Shown piece after piece: positions 52,685 to 61,757 of a stretch of 64,000 nt of DNA. How positions within the stretch are numbered: position 1 is the first letter of the stretch; the number at the start of each line of letters is the position of its first letter. Below the pieces are notes generated by a model, which made no database searches, was not told where the DNA came from, and was given only the letters and a program-made list of their open reading frames with translations. A program made the translations under genes and the position numbers. The stretch is from Halorussus halobius (lineage in GTDB: Archaea; Halobacteriota; Halobacteria; Halobacteriales; Haladaptataceae): the NCBI RefSeq assembly GCF_004765805.1, contig NZ_SBIU01000005.1:62001-126000 (forward strand), in the 5' to 3' direction.

Positions 52685-53520
52685 GCTACGACGACTACCT
52701 CGCGGGCGAGCCCGTAATCGTGACGGCGGCGCTGACCGGCGGGGTTCACGGCAGGGAGGCCAACCCGAACCTGCCCGAGACGCCCGAGGAGATCGGCCGC
52801 GCGGCGGCGGCGTGCGAGGCGGCCGGGGCCGCGGTCGTCCACCTCCACGCCCGCCGCGAGTCGGGCGAGCGGTCGTTCGACCGCGAGCGATTTCAGGCCA
52901 TCACCGACGAGGTCCGGTCGCGGACGAACCTCGTGGTCCAGCACTCGACCGGCGGGACCGGCGCGTCCGTCGAGGCCCGCCGCCAGTCGCTCCGGACCGA
53001 CCCGCCGCCGGAGATGGCCAGCCTCGACATGGGGCCGCTGAACCGGTATCGCCACCTCACCAGCGAGAACACTCGCGGCACCGTCGACTCGCTGTACGAC
53101 GAGATGGCCGACCGGGGCATCAAGCCCGAACTGGAGGCGTTCAACGACGGCCACCTCAACGAGGTCCGGGGGTTGCTGGAGCGTCGGGACCTCGACGACC
53201 CGGTGTACGCCACGCTCATCTTCGGCGGGGGAACCACCTCGCCTCCCTCGCCCCGGAACCTGCTCAACGCGGTCGAGAACCTGCCCGACGGCGCGCTGTT
53301 CAACACGCTCGGATTCGGTCGCCACCAGCTTCCGCTCACCACGATGGGAATCCTGCTCGGCGGCCACGTCCGGGTCGGACTGGAGGACAACGTCTACTAC
53401 GGCGACGGCGACCTCGCCGAGAGCAACGCCCAACTGGTCGTCCGGGCCGCCGAACTGGCCGAGACGCTCGGCCGGCCGGTGGCGACGCCCGACGAGGCCC
53501 GCGAGATACTCGGGCTGTGA
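52681..53520 (+). CDS. BKACE-family beta-keto acid cleavage enzyme (DUF849)
   Basis: 279 residues, the family length. The zinc-site pattern AAVVHLHARRESGERSFD and HSTGGTG are visible, with the metal Glu expected in ELEAFNDGHLNE and the substrate loop TLGFGRHQLPLT. BKACE enzymes split beta-keto acids such as 3-keto-5-aminohexanoate with acetyl-CoA into acetoacetate and an acyl-CoA; the particular keto acid cannot be told. The gene is translationally coupled to the preceding four-cysteine protein. Confidence 0.9.
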   Translation: MSYDDYLAGEPVIVTAALTGGVHGREANPNLPETPEEIGRAAAACEAAGAAVVHLHARRESGERSFDRERFQAITDEVRSRTNLVVQHSTGGTGASVEARRQSLRTDPPPEMASLDMGPLNRYRHLTSENTRGTVDSLYDEMADRGIKPELEAFNDGHLNEVRGLLERRDLDDPVYATLIFGGGTTSPPSPRNLLNAVENLPDGALFNTLGFGRHQLPLTTMGILLGGHVRVGLEDNVYYGDGDLAESNAQLVVRAAELAETLGRPVATPDEAREILGL

Positions 53521-53639
53521 GTCGGTCCGTCGGCGGGTCGAACGCCGACGCCGGCGACGCCACACCGGGTTACGTCTAGTAACCTGATTTCATCGAGGCC
53601 CCGGCAACGCTCAAGGATGCGGACCGGCTACGTTCGGCC

Positions 53640-53675
53640 ATGACGAACGCCGAGTTCGCGGAGGACGAGAGGTAA
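53640..53675 (+). CDS. Possible short upstream ORF (11 codons) before the esterase gene
   Basis: An ATG at 53640 opens 11 codons (MTNAEFAEDER) and a TAA that ends two bases before the esterase ATG at 53678. It is acidic, as haloarchaeal proteins are, and it contains a purine-rich ggaggac that could act as the ribosome-binding site for the esterase. It may be a leader or chance. Confidence 0.25.
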   Translation: MTNAEFAEDER

Positions 53676-53677
53676 CG

Positions 53678-54349
53678 ATGGCTGGACACAATCCACATCG
53701 GGGCGAGGACGACCCCCACGCGGGACAGCCAGTCGGGACTGCGGGCGCGGCCCTCGACGACGCCGACGCGGCGGTCGTGCTGGTCCACGGTCGCGGCGCA
53801 ACGGCCGAGAGCATGCTGGAGATGGCCGGCGAGTTCGCGGCCGACGGCGTGGCGTACCTCGCGCCCCAGGCCAAGGGCCGGACGTGGTACCCCAACTCCT
53901 TCCTCGAAGCCATCGAGACCAACGAGCCGAGCCTGTCGTCGGCGCTGGCGCTGGTCGAGGACGTGCTGGGCCGCGTGCGCAACGCCGGGGTTCCGACCGA
54001 CCGGACCGCGCTCGTGGGCTTCTCGCAAGGAGCCTGCCTGTCGAGCGAGTACGTCGCCCGGAACGCCGACCGCTACGGCGGGCTGGCGGCGCTGAGTGGC
54101 GGCCTCATCGGCCCCGAGGGGACGCCGCGAGAGTACGACGGCGACCTCGCGGGCACGCCCGTCTTCCTCGGCTGTAGCGACGTCGACCCCCATATCCCGG
54201 TCGAGCGGGTCCACGAGACCCGCGACGTGCTGGACGAGCTGGGCGCGGACGTGACCGAGCGCATCTACGAGGGGATGGGCCACGGCGTGAACGAGGAGGA
54301 GTTGGAGTACGTGGCGAAACTGGTCGTGGGACTGACGGACGGGGAGTGA
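53678..54349 (+). CDS. Phospholipase/carboxylesterase-family alpha/beta hydrolase
   Basis: 223 residues. It has VVLVHGRGATAE, the nucleophile elbow GFSQGACLS with S116, an Asp in GCSDVDPHIPVERV and the His in EGMGHGVNEEE, which is the order in the phospholipase/carboxylesterase (acyl-protein thioesterase) family. It is predicted to hydrolyse short acyl esters in the cytoplasm. The first 25 residues are His/Asp-rich. It follows the BKACE gene by about 150 bases, so cotranscription is possible but not required. Confidence 0.9.
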   Translation: MAGHNPHRGEDDPHAGQPVGTAGAALDDADAAVVLVHGRGATAESMLEMAGEFAADGVAYLAPQAKGRTWYPNSFLEAIETNEPSLSSALALVEDVLGRVRNAGVPTDRTALVGFSQGACLSSEYVARNADRYGGLAALSGGLIGPEGTPREYDGDLAGTPVFLGCSDVDPHIPVERVHETRDVLDELGADVTERIYEGMGHGVNEEELEYVAKLVVGLTDGE

Positions 54350-54471
54350 GTCGGCGAAACTGGCTCGGTCAGCGGACTTGTTGCGGTTTCGGCATCGCGG
54401 CTGGCCGCCGAACGCGCCAACCGGCGGGGTCGCTCGACCAATCGACCAAGTGGTCGGGGAGAGCGGTTTCG

Positions 54472-54581
54472 GTGGGTTGTAGGGGGTCGGTGTGTGGGTT
54501 GTAGGGGGTCGGTGTGTGGGTTGTAGGGGGTCGGTGTGTGGGTTGTAGGGGGTCGGTGCGTGGGTTGTAGGGGGTCGGTGC
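54472..54581. repeat. 22-bp tandem repeat, five copies
   Basis: Five head-to-tail copies of gtgggttgtagggggtcggt plus a final gt or gc, starting at 54472, 54494, 54516, 54538 and 54560. The first three are identical; the last two differ only in the final base. A sixth copy decays after four bases. There are no spacers, so it is not CRISPR. The array sits at the left edge of element copy C, where copies A and B have their left outer arm. Confidence 0.9.
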
Positions 54582-54582
54582 G

Positions 54583-54845
54583 TGGACTGCAACGTGTGGG
54601 GCGCAGTGCGGTGGCAGCGTCTCCTGGACTCAAGCAGTAGGTCGCCGCCTGACTTCGGCGGTCTCCGATTCGATTCAGCTAGCTACTGCCTCAACCGATG
54701 AGACACCGCGACCGCACCGCGACCACACCACGACCACACCACGACCACACCACGACCGCACCGCACAGCACGGCCCTCACGCCTCCCCAGCCTCGTCGCT
54801 CACTTCGTTCGCTCCTCCCTCGCGCGCGTCACTCGCACGCGCCGG
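54583..54845. repeat. Palindromic intergenic element, copy C (left arm eroded)
   Basis: The right core arm is at 54677-54702 (agctagctactgcctcaacc, then gatgag), nearly the exact reverse complement of copy A's left core. The left core survives only in part (ctcaagcagtagg, 54629-54641). The right side includes cctccccagcctcg and ends gcgcgcgtcactcgcacgcg (54821-54840) like copy B. Inside the right arm cgaccacacca is repeated in tandem (three exact copies at 54720-54752, with variants on both sides, 54709-54763). Confidence 0.7.
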
Positions 54846-55041
54846 TTCCACGGTCTACTTTTGTCTCCTCGGAATCGGAGCCGAGGATTCTCTTGGATGA
54901 TAGAGGGCCTGTATGCTGGTATTACACCTCCACCTCGTGGAAAAGACCTTTAAGTGATATTCGACGCCGCTTCCGTCCGGATTTCACTTTCACTCCGGAG
55001 GCCGAACCGTCTTACGTCCCCGGCCCCAAGCGACCGCCAGA

Positions 55042-57798
55042 ATGGAGGCGCGCGAGTTGCTGGCGCGGGGGGCGTTCGACTACGACGCCGAGTCGGTCGA
55101 CGTCGACGACGCCGACGTGCTGGCGTCGCTGGAGCCGGCGGTGCGGGAGTGGTGGGTCGACCAGTTCGGCGAGTACGTCCCCGACAACGGCGGCTTCTTC
55201 ACGCCGCCACAGAAGGAGGCCGTCCCGCTGGTCCGGGAGGGCGAGAACGCGCTCGTCGCCTCGCCCACCGGGTCGGGCAAGACGCTGGCGTCGTTCACCG
55301 CCATCATCAACGAGCTGTTCCGGCGCGAGCGCGAGACCGACGACGGCCTCGACAACTCGGTGTACTGCCTGTACGTCTCGCCGCTCAAGTCGCTGGCCAA
55401 CGACATCCACCGGAATCTGGCGGTGCCGCTGGAGGGCATCGCGGCGCGGGCCGACGGCGACCCCGAGATTCGCCACGCCATCCGGCACGGCGACACCGAT
55501 TCGAGCGAGCGCCAGAAGATGCTCGACGAGACGCCCCACATCCTCAACACGACGCCAGAGACGCTGGCGATTCTGCTCAACTCGCCCAAGTTCAAGGAGA
55601 AGCTGGAAACGGTCGAGTACGTCGTGGTCGACGAGATACACAGCCTCGCGGACGGCAAGCGGGGAACCCACCTCGCGGTGAGTCTGGAGCGACTGGAGAA
55701 CATGGCCGAGTCGTCGCCCACCCGCATCGGCTGCTCGGCGACGGTCGAACCCCTCGACCGAATCGCGGAGTTTCTCGTCGGGTGTGACGTGAACGCCTCG
55801 ACCGGCGACTCGACGCCCCGCGACTGTGAAATCGTGGACACCCGGTTCGTCCGGGACCTCGACGTCGAGTTGCGGTGTCCGACCGACGACCTCATCGACA
55901 CGCCGCGGGACGTGGTCAACGAGCGGTTCTACGACCAGTTGCACGACCTGGTCGGCGACCACACCAACACGCTCGTATTCACCAACACGCGGTCGGGTGC
56001 CGAGCGCGTCCTCCACGAGCTCCGCCGGCGGTTCGACGCCTACGACGAGGACAACTCGGGGTGTCACCACGGCAGCCTCTCGAAGGACGCCCGCCAGTCC
56101 ATCGAGGCGGACCTGAAGGCCGGCAGCCTAGACGTGGTGACGACCTCCACGAGCCTCGAACTCGGCATCGACATGCCCCACGTCGATCTGGTGGTGCAGG
56201 TCGGCTCGCCCAAGTCGGTCGCGGCCCTGCTCCAGCGGGTGGGCCGGGCGGGCCACCAGCTCGGCCAGACCGTGACGGGACGGGTCATCGCGCTCGACCG
56301 CGACGAACTCGTGGAGTGTGCCGTGATGCTCAAGAAGGCCGAGGAGGGGTTCGTCGACCGCGTGTTCGTGCCCGAGGAGGCCTACGACGTGGCGGCCCAG
56401 CACGTCTACGGCATGGCCATCAACGCCGTGCGGCCCGAGCGCGAGGTCCGGGCGACCCTCCGGCGGGCCTACCCCTACCGGAACTTCTCCGACGAGCAGT
56501 TCGAGACGCTGTTCCGCTATCTCACCTCCGACTACGAGGGGCTGGAGGACAAGAACGTCTACGCCAAGATCTGGCGCGACGAGAACGACCCGCCCGACGG
56601 CGAGTACCACTACCCCGAGTTCGAGGTGGGCGAGCCGCTGGTGGGCAAGCGCGGCAAGCTCGCGCGGGTCATCTACATGACCAACATCGGCACCATCCCG
56701 GATTCGTTTACCTGCGACGTGTTCACCCGCGCCGACGACGAGTGGGTGGGCACCCTCGACGAGGCGTACCTCGACACGCTCGAACCCGGCGACGTGTTCG
56801 TGCTGGGCGGCGACCGCTTCGAGTTCCGCTACCGCCGGGGGTCGAAGGTGTACGCCGACCGGACGAGCGCGCGCCCGACGGTTCCCTCGTGGTTCTCCGA
56901 GCGCCTGCCACTCTCGTACGACCTCGGGCGGGCGGTCCTCGACTTTCAGGGCGAACTCCTCGACCGGTTCCAGAAGCGGGGCAAGCCCGCCGTCAGGGTG
57001 TGGCTCCGGGAGTTCCCGCTGGACGAGAACAGCGTTCTGGCCATCGCCCGGATGTTCGACGAGCAGATTCGGTACGCCGGCCCCGACAGCGTCAGCACCG
57101 ACGACCGACTCGCGGTCGAGGTCGAACTCGACCGCGACGAGTACGAGCGCCACTACTACGTCCACTCGAACTACGGCCGGCGATTCAACGACGGGCTCTC
57201 GCGGCTGGTGGCGTATCGGTGTGCCAACGCCGCCAACACCAACGTCTCGGTCGCGGTCGCCGACCACGGGTTCACCGTCTCGATGCCGCTGAACCGGAAG
57301 GTCGACGTGGCCGAGATTCTTCGCGACGTCCGCCCCGAGGCGGTCCGCGAGGACCTCCGGGCCGCGCTCGACGGGACGGAACTGCTCCAGCGGTACTTCC
57401 GCATCGACGCCACCCGGTCGCTGATGATACTCAAACGCTACAAGGGCTACGAGAAGTCCGCCAGCGAGCAGCAGGTCTCCAGCGAGATGCTGCTCGGGTT
57501 CGCCGAGGACCTCGACGACTTCGCGGTGGTCGAGGAGACCTACCGGGAGATACTCGAGGACAAACTGGCCGTCTCGGCCGTCGAGGACGTGCTGGGGGCC
57601 GTCCAGTCCGGCGACGTCGCGGTGACCAGCAACCGCGTCGACACGCCCTCGCCCAAGGCGTTCGGGCTCGCCACGCTGATGGCCAGCGACGTCGTGCTGG
57701 CCGAGGACGAGAGCGCGGTGTTGCAGGAGTTCCACGAGCGCGTCCTCGACGAGATCGGCGACGAGTACGGGAGTGCTGGTGCGTCGGCCGCGAAGTGA
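55042..57798 (+). CDS. Lhr-type ATP-dependent helicase
   Basis: 918 residues. The superfamily 2 helicase core is present: ASPTGSGKT (motif I within 73-81), DEIH (motif II, 197-200), SAT (motif III), then the second RecA domain with VFTNTRSGAE, TSTSLELGIDMPHVDLV and QRVGRAGH. The C-terminal 480 residues (winged-helix and Lhr core domains) are typical of archaeal Lhr proteins, which unwind DNA or RNA-DNA forks in repair. It is complete and intact. Whether it is Lhr1 or Lhr2 type cannot be settled here. Confidence 0.93.
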   Translation: MEARELLARGAFDYDAESVDVDDADVLASLEPAVREWWVDQFGEYVPDNGGFFTPPQKEAVPLVREGENALVASPTGSGKTLASFTAIINELFRRERETDDGLDNSVYCLYVSPLKSLANDIHRNLAVPLEGIAARADGDPEIRHAIRHGDTDSSERQKMLDETPHILNTTPETLAILLNSPKFKEKLETVEYVVVDEIHSLADGKRGTHLAVSLERLENMAESSPTRIGCSATVEPLDRIAEFLVGCDVNASTGDSTPRDCEIVDTRFVRDLDVELRCPTDDLIDTPRDVVNERFYDQLHDLVGDHTNTLVFTNTRSGAERVLHELRRRFDAYDEDNSGCHHGSLSKDARQSIEADLKAGSLDVVTTSTSLELGIDMPHVDLVVQVGSPKSVAALLQRVGRAGHQLGQTVTGRVIALDRDELVECAVMLKKAEEGFVDRVFVPEEAYDVAAQHVYGMAINAVRPEREVRATLRRAYPYRNFSDEQFETLFRYLTSDYEGLEDKNVYAKIWRDENDPPDGEYHYPEFEVGEPLVGKRGKLARVIYMTNIGTIPDSFTCDVFTRADDEWVGTLDEAYLDTLEPGDVFVLGGDRFEFRYRRGSKVYADRTSARPTVPSWFSERLPLSYDLGRAVLDFQGELLDRFQKRGKPAVRVWLREFPLDENSVLAIARMFDEQIRYAGPDSVSTDDRLAVEVELDRDEYERHYYVHSNYGRRFNDGLSRLVAYRCANAANTNVSVAVADHGFTVSMPLNRKVDVAEILRDVRPEAVREDLRAALDGTELLQRYFRIDATRSLMILKRYKGYEKSASEQQVSSEMLLGFAEDLDDFAVVEETYREILEDKLAVSAVEDVLGAVQSGDVAVTSNRVDTPSPKAFGLATLMASDVVLAEDESAVLQEFHERVLDEIGDEYGSAGASAAK

Positions 57799-57868
57799 GC
57801 CGCCGGAGCCGACGAACGTACGGAAAGTGACAAAAGTATCTTCCCCCTCGTCCGACTGCGTTCCGCCA

Positions 57869-58645
57869 ATGACCGCGATAGAGCAAGTCCGATTCCTGGC
57901 GGCGTCCGAACACCGCGTAGCGGCGCTCGGGGCCCTCGGTTCGTCGCCGCTGTCGCCCGCCCAGTTGCGCGAGGACCTCGACGTGTCGCGCGCGACCGTA
58001 CATCGAATCCTCGACTCGTTCGAGGAGTTCGGCTGGGTCAGACGCGGCGACGACGGCTATCGGGCGACCGCTGCGGGCCGAATCGTCCTCCGACGGTTCG
58101 ACGACGTCCGCGAGACCGTCGCGGCGGTCGACTCGCTGAGCGAGTTCCTCTCGGAGTTCGAGTTGGCCCACGACCTCCCGCTGCCCCTCGATGAGTACGA
58201 CGTCGTCGCGTCGACGCCGACCGACCCCTACGCCGCCGCCGAGCACTTCGTGAGCGGGGTCCCGACCGACGCCGACCGGTTGCGCGCGCTGTTGCCCACC
58301 GTGGTCCCGGCGTTCGACCGGGCGTGCGAACCGCTCGTCGAGCGCGGGGCCTCGGTGCAGTTGGTGCTCTCGCAGTCGGCCGCCGAGACCTCTCGGGAGT
58401 CGTATCCCGAGAACTTCGAGCAGGCGCTGGCGCTCGACAGCCTCTCGCTGTCGATATCGCCCGAGACGTTCACGTTCGGCCTCTCGGTGTTCGACGAGAC
58501 CGTGTTCCTCGGCGGCTACGACGACGGCGGCCACCTGGAGGTGTGTCTGCGCTCGACCGACGACGACCTCCGGGAGTGGGCGCTGTCGGTGTTCCGGACG
58601 TTCCGCGACGAGGCCGAGACCGTCGAATCGGCCCCGAAGGCGTGA
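57869..58645 (+). CDS. Winged-helix transcriptional regulator with FilR1-like domain
   Basis: 258 residues. Residues 4-70 are a winged helix (LSPAQLREDLDVSRATVHRIL...GWVRRGDDGYRATAAG). After an alpha-helical linker a C-terminal domain (about 115-250) resembles the FilR1/DUF1724 domain of archaeal regulators. The ligand and targets are unknown. The start ATG at 57869 follows a short A/T-rich tract (gacaaaagtatc, 57829-57840) expected of a leaderless or short-leader promoter. Confidence 0.85.
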   Translation: MTAIEQVRFLAASEHRVAALGALGSSPLSPAQLREDLDVSRATVHRILDSFEEFGWVRRGDDGYRATAAGRIVLRRFDDVRETVAAVDSLSEFLSEFELAHDLPLPLDEYDVVASTPTDPYAAAEHFVSGVPTDADRLRALLPTVVPAFDRACEPLVERGASVQLVLSQSAAETSRESYPENFEQALALDSLSLSISPETFTFGLSVFDETVFLGGYDDGGHLEVCLRSTDDDLREWALSVFRTFRDEAETVESAPKA

Positions 58646-58938
58646 CCGTCGGGGACTCGACCCGACGTCGCGGCCCCGATGTTTCACCACCTGAAACGGA
58701 CCCGGGAGCGTTACGCGACGCGAAACGGTCTCGGGCGATGAATACTCGTCCCCGTGGGTCGTAGCTGGAAGTGCGCCTCGAAGCCCGTACTTCCCCTTCT
58801 GTGGTGTCCGAGACGAGCCGTCTCCGATACCCGTTCGCCCGCCCCGAGCCGGGGTCCCCGCTCGGCGCTTTCGCTGCTCGTTCGCTCTTCGAGCGTCGGA
58901 CGTCCCGCGCTCGCGGAGCGGTACGCTCGGACCGGGCG
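58646..58938. other. Convergent intergenic region, nothing recognised
   Basis: About 290 bases between the convergent regulator and transducer genes. Shadow frames only. Several short complementary segments are present, but no T-rich terminator stands out on either strand. Confidence 0.5.
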
Positions 58939-60267
58939 CTACGACTCCGACTGGGCCATCAGGTCCTCGATGGACGCCTCGAGCGACTCGATGCTCTCGG
59001 CGATGTTCCGAACCCTCGTCGCCTGCTCCTCGTTGGCGGACGCGATGTCCGCGACCGCCGACGACACCTCCTCGGCCCGCGCGACCACCGTGTCGGTCAT
59101 GCTCGCTATCTCCTCGGTGCTGGCGGCCTGCTCCTCGGTGGTGTCGGCGATCTGGGTCACGCCCGCGTCGGTCTGCTGGACGGCCGCCACGATGGCCTGC
59201 TGGTTCTCGACCACCGACTGGACGTCGTCGGTGACCTCGTCGAGTCGGCGGTTGTTGGCCTCTATCTTCTCGACCGTGTCGTGGGTGGTCTCCTCGACCT
59301 CCTCGACGATGGCCTCTATCTCGTCGGCGCGCTCCTTCGAGCGCTCGGCGAGTTCCTTTATCTCGTTGGCGACCACGGTGAACCCGGAGCCGTCGCCGTC
59401 AGCCCGGGCCGCTTCGATGTTGGCGTTCAACGCCAGCAGGTTGGTCTGGTCGGCGATGTCGTCGATTACGTTCACCACCTCGCCGATGTCGTCGACGCGG
59501 TCCTGGAGGCTCCGGGCGTCGTCGACGACCGAGTCGGAGTCCGTGGCGACGGTGTCGATGGTGTCGAGCGTTCGCTCGGCGTTCTCGACCGAGGCCTCGG
59601 CGGAGGACTTGGCCTCGGCGCTCTGGTCGCTGACCTCGCTGGCGCTCGACGCGATCTCCTCGACCGTGGCGCTTAGCGACGACACCTCCGACTGCACTTC
59701 CCGGAGGTTGTCCTCCTGTTCGCGGGCGAGGTCGGTGACCCGCTGGGAGTCCGCGGAGACGTCGGCGGTCGATTCGTGGAGCTCGCCCACGGCGGCGTCG
59801 ACCTCGTCGGTCATCTGCTCCTGGAGGTCCCGCATCCGCCGGCGCTGTTCGACGAGTTCGGTGAGCCGGGTGATGATCTCGACCGCCCCGACGACCGCCC
59901 CGCCCGGAGCGGTTATCGGTACGCCGAGCGCGCGCCCGTGGAACGTCTCGCCGTCGGCCGACTCCGCCGAGCGAACGTTCTCCTCGCGGACGGGTTCGCC
60001 CGTCCGGACGACCGACTCGGCGAGCGTCTCGTCCTGCCCGTCGGTCCCGAACAGTTCGTAGGCGTGGCGGCCGACCGCGTCGTCGGCGTCGTACCCCGTC
60101 AACTCCTCCGCGCCGGCGTTCCAGCGCGTGATGTGGCCGGCGTCGTCGACGACGAACGCGGGATTCGGGAGCTGGGCTATCAACTGCTCGAAGGCGAGAC
60201 GCCAGAACTCGCCCGGCTCCGCGTCGGTCTCCGGTTCGATGCTTCGGTGGGTGTTCTCCGTGGCCAT
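58939..60267 (-). CDS. Soluble PAS-containing chemotaxis transducer (MCP/Htr-like)
   Basis: 442 residues with no transmembrane helix. A PAS domain (about 22-130: NPAFVVDDAGHITRWNAGAEELTGY) is followed by a long coiled coil forming the MCP signalling domain, with the tip stretch IDDIADQTNLLALNANIEAA and GFTVVANEIKELAERS. Heptads continue almost to the C-terminus. It would signal to CheA/CheW in response to an internal cue, perhaps redox or energy. No PAS cofactor residue is obvious, and methylation-site Glu pairs are present. Confidence 0.92.
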   Translation of the reverse strand: MATENTHRSIEPETDAEPGEFWRLAFEQLIAQLPNPAFVVDDAGHITRWNAGAEELTGYDADDAVGRHAYELFGTDGQDETLAESVVRTGEPVREENVRSAESADGETFHGRALGVPITAPGGAVVGAVEIITRLTELVEQRRRMRDLQEQMTDEVDAAVGELHESTADVSADSQRVTDLAREQEDNLREVQSEVSSLSATVEEIASSASEVSDQSAEAKSSAEASVENAERTLDTIDTVATDSDSVVDDARSLQDRVDDIGEVVNVIDDIADQTNLLALNANIEAARADGDGSGFTVVANEIKELAERSKERADEIEAIVEEVEETTHDTVEKIEANNRRLDEVTDDVQSVVENQQAIVAAVQQTDAGVTQIADTTEEQAASTEEIASMTDTVVARAEEVSSAVADIASANEEQATRVRNIAESIESLEASIEDLMAQSES

Positions 60268-60404
60268 CTGTGTAGTTCGGTGTCTCGATTCGATCGTGGT
60301 TCCCGCTCGGTCCGAGCCGTCGTCGATTCCGCGCGGAGCGTCGAGCGCCCGCGCTGGGGGCGGTGGAACCGACCGACGGATTTCGGGTCCTACGATGGCT
60401 TGCT

Positions 60405-60440
60405 AATCACTCACACGTAAATTTGTTGGTGTGATTTCAA
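60405..60440. promoter_or_regulatory. A/T-rich dyad upstream of the transducer gene
   Basis: tcacac (60411-60416) and gtgtga (60429-60434) flank a gtaaatttgttg core in the only A/T-rich part of the 250-base gap. It may be the promoter and operator of the minus-strand transducer gene with a leader of about 130 bases, since no plus-strand gene starts here. Confidence 0.35.
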
Positions 60441-60517
60441 CGACTGATAGTTGGGCCGTTCGACCCCCGTCCGCGGTCGACGAGCGACGACCGGGCGAAA
60501 TCTGCGGTCGGTCGCGG

Positions 60518-61588
60518 CTACACGTCCACGGCGAAGTCGTCGCGGCCCGCCGACCGGGCCGCGAACGCCGCGAGCAGGTCGGCCGCCGCGTCGAGGTCCT
60601 CGACGTCGACGACCTCGGCGGGCGTGTGCATGTAGCGGTTCGGAATGCCGACGTTCAGCGACGGGATGCCGCCCTGGGCGGTGTAGAACGCGTCGGCGTC
60701 GGTGCCGGTCGAGCGCCCCGAGGCCTGCAACTGGACCGGCAGGTCGGCTTCCTCGGCGGCCTCGCGGACCGCGCGGACCACCTCGGGGTGGTTCGAGGAA
60801 CCGCGCGCGACCACGGGGCCAGCGCCGAGGTCGACCTCGCCGTGCTGGTTCGTCTCGTCGTTGAGGTCCGGGGAGTCGACCGCGTGGGTCACGTCCACGG
60901 CGAGCGCGGCGTCGACCGGCAGGTCGAACCCGACCATCTTCGCGCCCTGCTTGCCGAGTTCCTCCTGGACGGTGCTGACCGCGTAGACGGTCGCGTCGGC
61001 GTCGCGCTCGGCCGCGCGTCGGGCCGCCTCGGCCGCGACCCAGATGCCCACGCGGTTGTCCATCCCGCGGGCGGCCATCCGGGTGCCCGCGAGTTCGCGG
61101 ACCGGCGTCTCGAAGGTGATTGGATCGCCAACGTCCACCAGGTCGCGGGCCTCCGCCTCGCTGTCGGCTCCCACGTCGACGTGCTGTTCGGTCACGTCCT
61201 CGATTTCGTCCTCGGCCGTGTCCCGCAGGTGGATGGCGGTCTGGCCGACCACGCCCGGAACCACGCCCTCGTCGGTGTGCACGTCGACGTGCTGGCCCTT
61301 CGTGACCGTGCGGTCCGAGCCGCCGACCCGCGAGGGGTGGACGAACCCGTTCTCGTCGACGCTGTTGACCATCAGGCCGATCTCGTCGGCGTGGCCCGTG
61401 AACGCGAGCGCGGGGGCGTCGTCGCCCCCGTCGACCCGCGCCACGGCGTTGCCGTACTCGTCGGTCCGTACTTCGTCGGCGAACTCGGAGACGTACTCGA
61501 CCCAGTGGCGCTGGACGTCGGTCTCGAATCCGGACGGGCTCGGCGTCGTCAGCAGTCGGTCCAGGAAGTCGCGGCGCGTCTGGTCCAT
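60518..61588 (-). CDS. M42-family metallopeptidase (glutamyl aminopeptidase/TET-like)
   Basis: 356 residues. The M42 active site is intact: H66 and D68 in TGHADE, D177 in ARGMDNRVG, catalytic E209 and E210 in VQEELG, D232 in AVDVTHA, and the last zinc His near the C-terminus in RYMHTPAEV. M42 enzymes form tetrahedral dodecamers that remove N-terminal residues from peptides. ATG 61588 is chosen; the 51 codons of frame upstream are not protein-like. Confidence 0.92.
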   Translation of the reverse strand: MDQTRRDFLDRLLTTPSPSGFETDVQRHWVEYVSEFADEVRTDEYGNAVARVDGGDDAPALAFTGHADEIGLMVNSVDENGFVHPSRVGGSDRTVTKGQHVDVHTDEGVVPGVVGQTAIHLRDTAEDEIEDVTEQHVDVGADSEAEARDLVDVGDPITFETPVRELAGTRMAARGMDNRVGIWVAAEAARRAAERDADATVYAVSTVQEELGKQGAKMVGFDLPVDAALAVDVTHAVDSPDLNDETNQHGEVDLGAGPVVARGSSNHPEVVRAVREAAEEADLPVQLQASGRSTGTDADAFYTAQGGIPSLNVGIPNRYMHTPAEVVDVEDLDAAADLLAAFAARSAGRDDFAVDV

Positions 61589-61724
61589 ATCGTGACGAGC
61601 GAGCGCGTGGTAAAGAACGTCACGGAACCCGAACCGTCGGATGGCTATCACGATTCGTCGGTCGGGGACGCGTCGGCCGAGTCGCCCGCGGCGGTCGGGA
61701 CGGCCCGCGTCCGGAGGATTCCAT

Positions 61725-61736
61725 AGAATTTTATCG
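61725..61736 (+). promoter_or_regulatory. TATA-like box of the MaoC-like gene
   Basis: agaattttatcg is centred 27 bases before the GTG at 61758 and supports that unusual start codon with a leaderless message. Confidence 0.45.
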
Positions 61737-61757
61737 CTCACGGGAGAACTGCCTCGC

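Larger units (their letters stand above)
54350..55041. other. Gene-free region with tandem array and element copy C
   Basis: About 690 bases between the esterase and the helicase gene. It holds a 22-bp tandem array (54472-54581), palindromic element copy C (54583-54845) with an 11-bp sub-repeat, and then a more A/T-rich stretch (54860-55000). The box acctttaagtga (about 54946-54958) is farther from the helicase ATG than usual and would give a leader of about 60-70 bases. Confidence 0.6.

Noticed and set aside
54265..54633. Minus-strand frame with a repeated Thr-Pro-His motif
   Set aside because: It is only the translation of the 22-bp tandem array and has no gene context.
54472..54763. Possible CRISPR array
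   Set aside because: The repeats are directly adjacent without unique spacers, and no cas gene is in the window.
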